Positions 5,803-5,930 of a stretch of 5,930 nucleotides of DNA are shown in pieces; positions within the stretch are counted from its first letter, which is position 1; each line of letters opens with the position of its first letter. The DNA lies in assembly GCA_002338615.1 (NCBI GenBank), contig DDIS01000072.1, forward strand, positions 1 to 5,930. Direction: 5' to 3'. The notes below the pieces were generated by a model. The model was not told the DNA's origin, did no database searches, and saw nothing but the letters and a program-made list of their open reading frames with translations. The position numbers and the translations under genes were made by a program. The stretch comes from Proteobacteria bacterium UBA1844. GTDB taxonomy: Bacteria > Pseudomonadota > Gammaproteobacteria > Steroidobacterales > Woeseiaceae.

Positions 5803-5930
5803 CCGATGTTTCCTGAAGCACCGGCGCTCACTCGCTGTTCTGATAACGGTCTGTCTTGCCGCCGGATGCGTTGCCCGAACAGATTCGCATAAGTCGTTCG
5901 CCCACGAAATTGAGCGCACGGTGGTTGTAA
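5798..5930 (+). CDS. Lipoprotein, N-terminal part (3' end outside window)
   Basis: An open frame on the + strand runs to the window edge without a stop. From ATG 5798 it encodes a typical lipoprotein signal: a basic n-region (HRCFLKHRR), a hydrophobic core (SLAVLITVCLAAG) and a lipobox-like AAGC with Cys24 (codon 5867-5869). Residue +2 is Val, which does not match the inner-membrane Asp retention signal, so outer-membrane sorting is expected. Only about 20 mature residues are visible (VARTDSHKSFAHEIERTVVV), too few to name a family. Other in-frame starts are ATG 5747, TTG 5771 (with AGGA 12 nt upstream) and ATG 5786; 5798 is preferred because it gives a normal signal-peptide length, though no good ribosome binding site precedes it. 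The gene is divergent from MBOAT and shares its upstream gap. A role in glycan export, processing or anchoring is plausible from context only. Confidence 0.65.
   Translation, partial: MHRCFLKHRRSLAVLITVCLAAGCVARTDSHKSFAHEIERTVVV

Noticed and set aside
5686..5919. A 77-codon minus-strand frame in the divergent gap
   Set aside because: It overlaps the lipoprotein signal frame, has no domain, membrane or signal pattern, and is rich in Cys/Arg as expected of a shadow frame.
1..5930. Search for JUMPstart/ops element, CRISPR repeats, insertion sequence ends, tRNA
   Set aside because: No GGCGGTAG element, regularly spaced repeats, transposase or tRNA-like cloverleaf was found by eye.

Overview
The window comes from a Gram-negative bacterium, most likely a proteobacterium. 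Base composition is fairly GC-rich by eye (not computed). The gene content is that of an exopolysaccharide or surface-glycan biosynthesis locus, and the last gene encodes a lipoprotein-type signal peptide. No rRNA, tRNA, CRISPR array, transposase or phage gene was seen.

Layout. On the + strand at the left are the C-terminal end of a GT4 glycosyltransferase (1-389, cut by the window edge) and, overlapping it at TGATG, a polysaccharide deacetylase (389-1330). Facing them stop-to-stop, with no spacer, is a minus-strand set read from right to left: an AlgI-like MBOAT O-acyltransferase (4209-5651, TTG start), an SGNH-fold periplasmic protein 10 nt downstream (3194-4198), and an asparagine-synthetase-like amidotransferase (1331-3100, GTG start) after a 93-nt gap. 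That gap carries an imperfect tandem repeat. At the right edge a divergent + strand lipoprotein gene begins (about 5798) and runs out of the window.

How the genes may work together (inference). The glycosyltransferase builds the repeat unit in the cytoplasm. The deacetylase would remove N- or O-acetyl groups. The MBOAT protein would pass acetyl groups across the inner membrane to the SGNH protein, which would place them on the glycan. The AsnB-like enzyme is a plausible ATP-dependent amide-forming enzyme, for example on a uronic acid carboxylate. The window therefore reads as a glycan-decoration module: one sugar-transfer enzyme and four modification enzymes.

Most unusual points. The AsnB-like protein has no N-terminal catalytic Cys, although its start is fixed by a good ribosome binding site. 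The SGNH protein keeps Ser and Asp/His but has changed both the GDS and the GxND blocks. The divergent lipoprotein gene was missing from simple stop-bounded ORF calling because it leaves the window. No wholly new system can be claimed from sequence reading alone.
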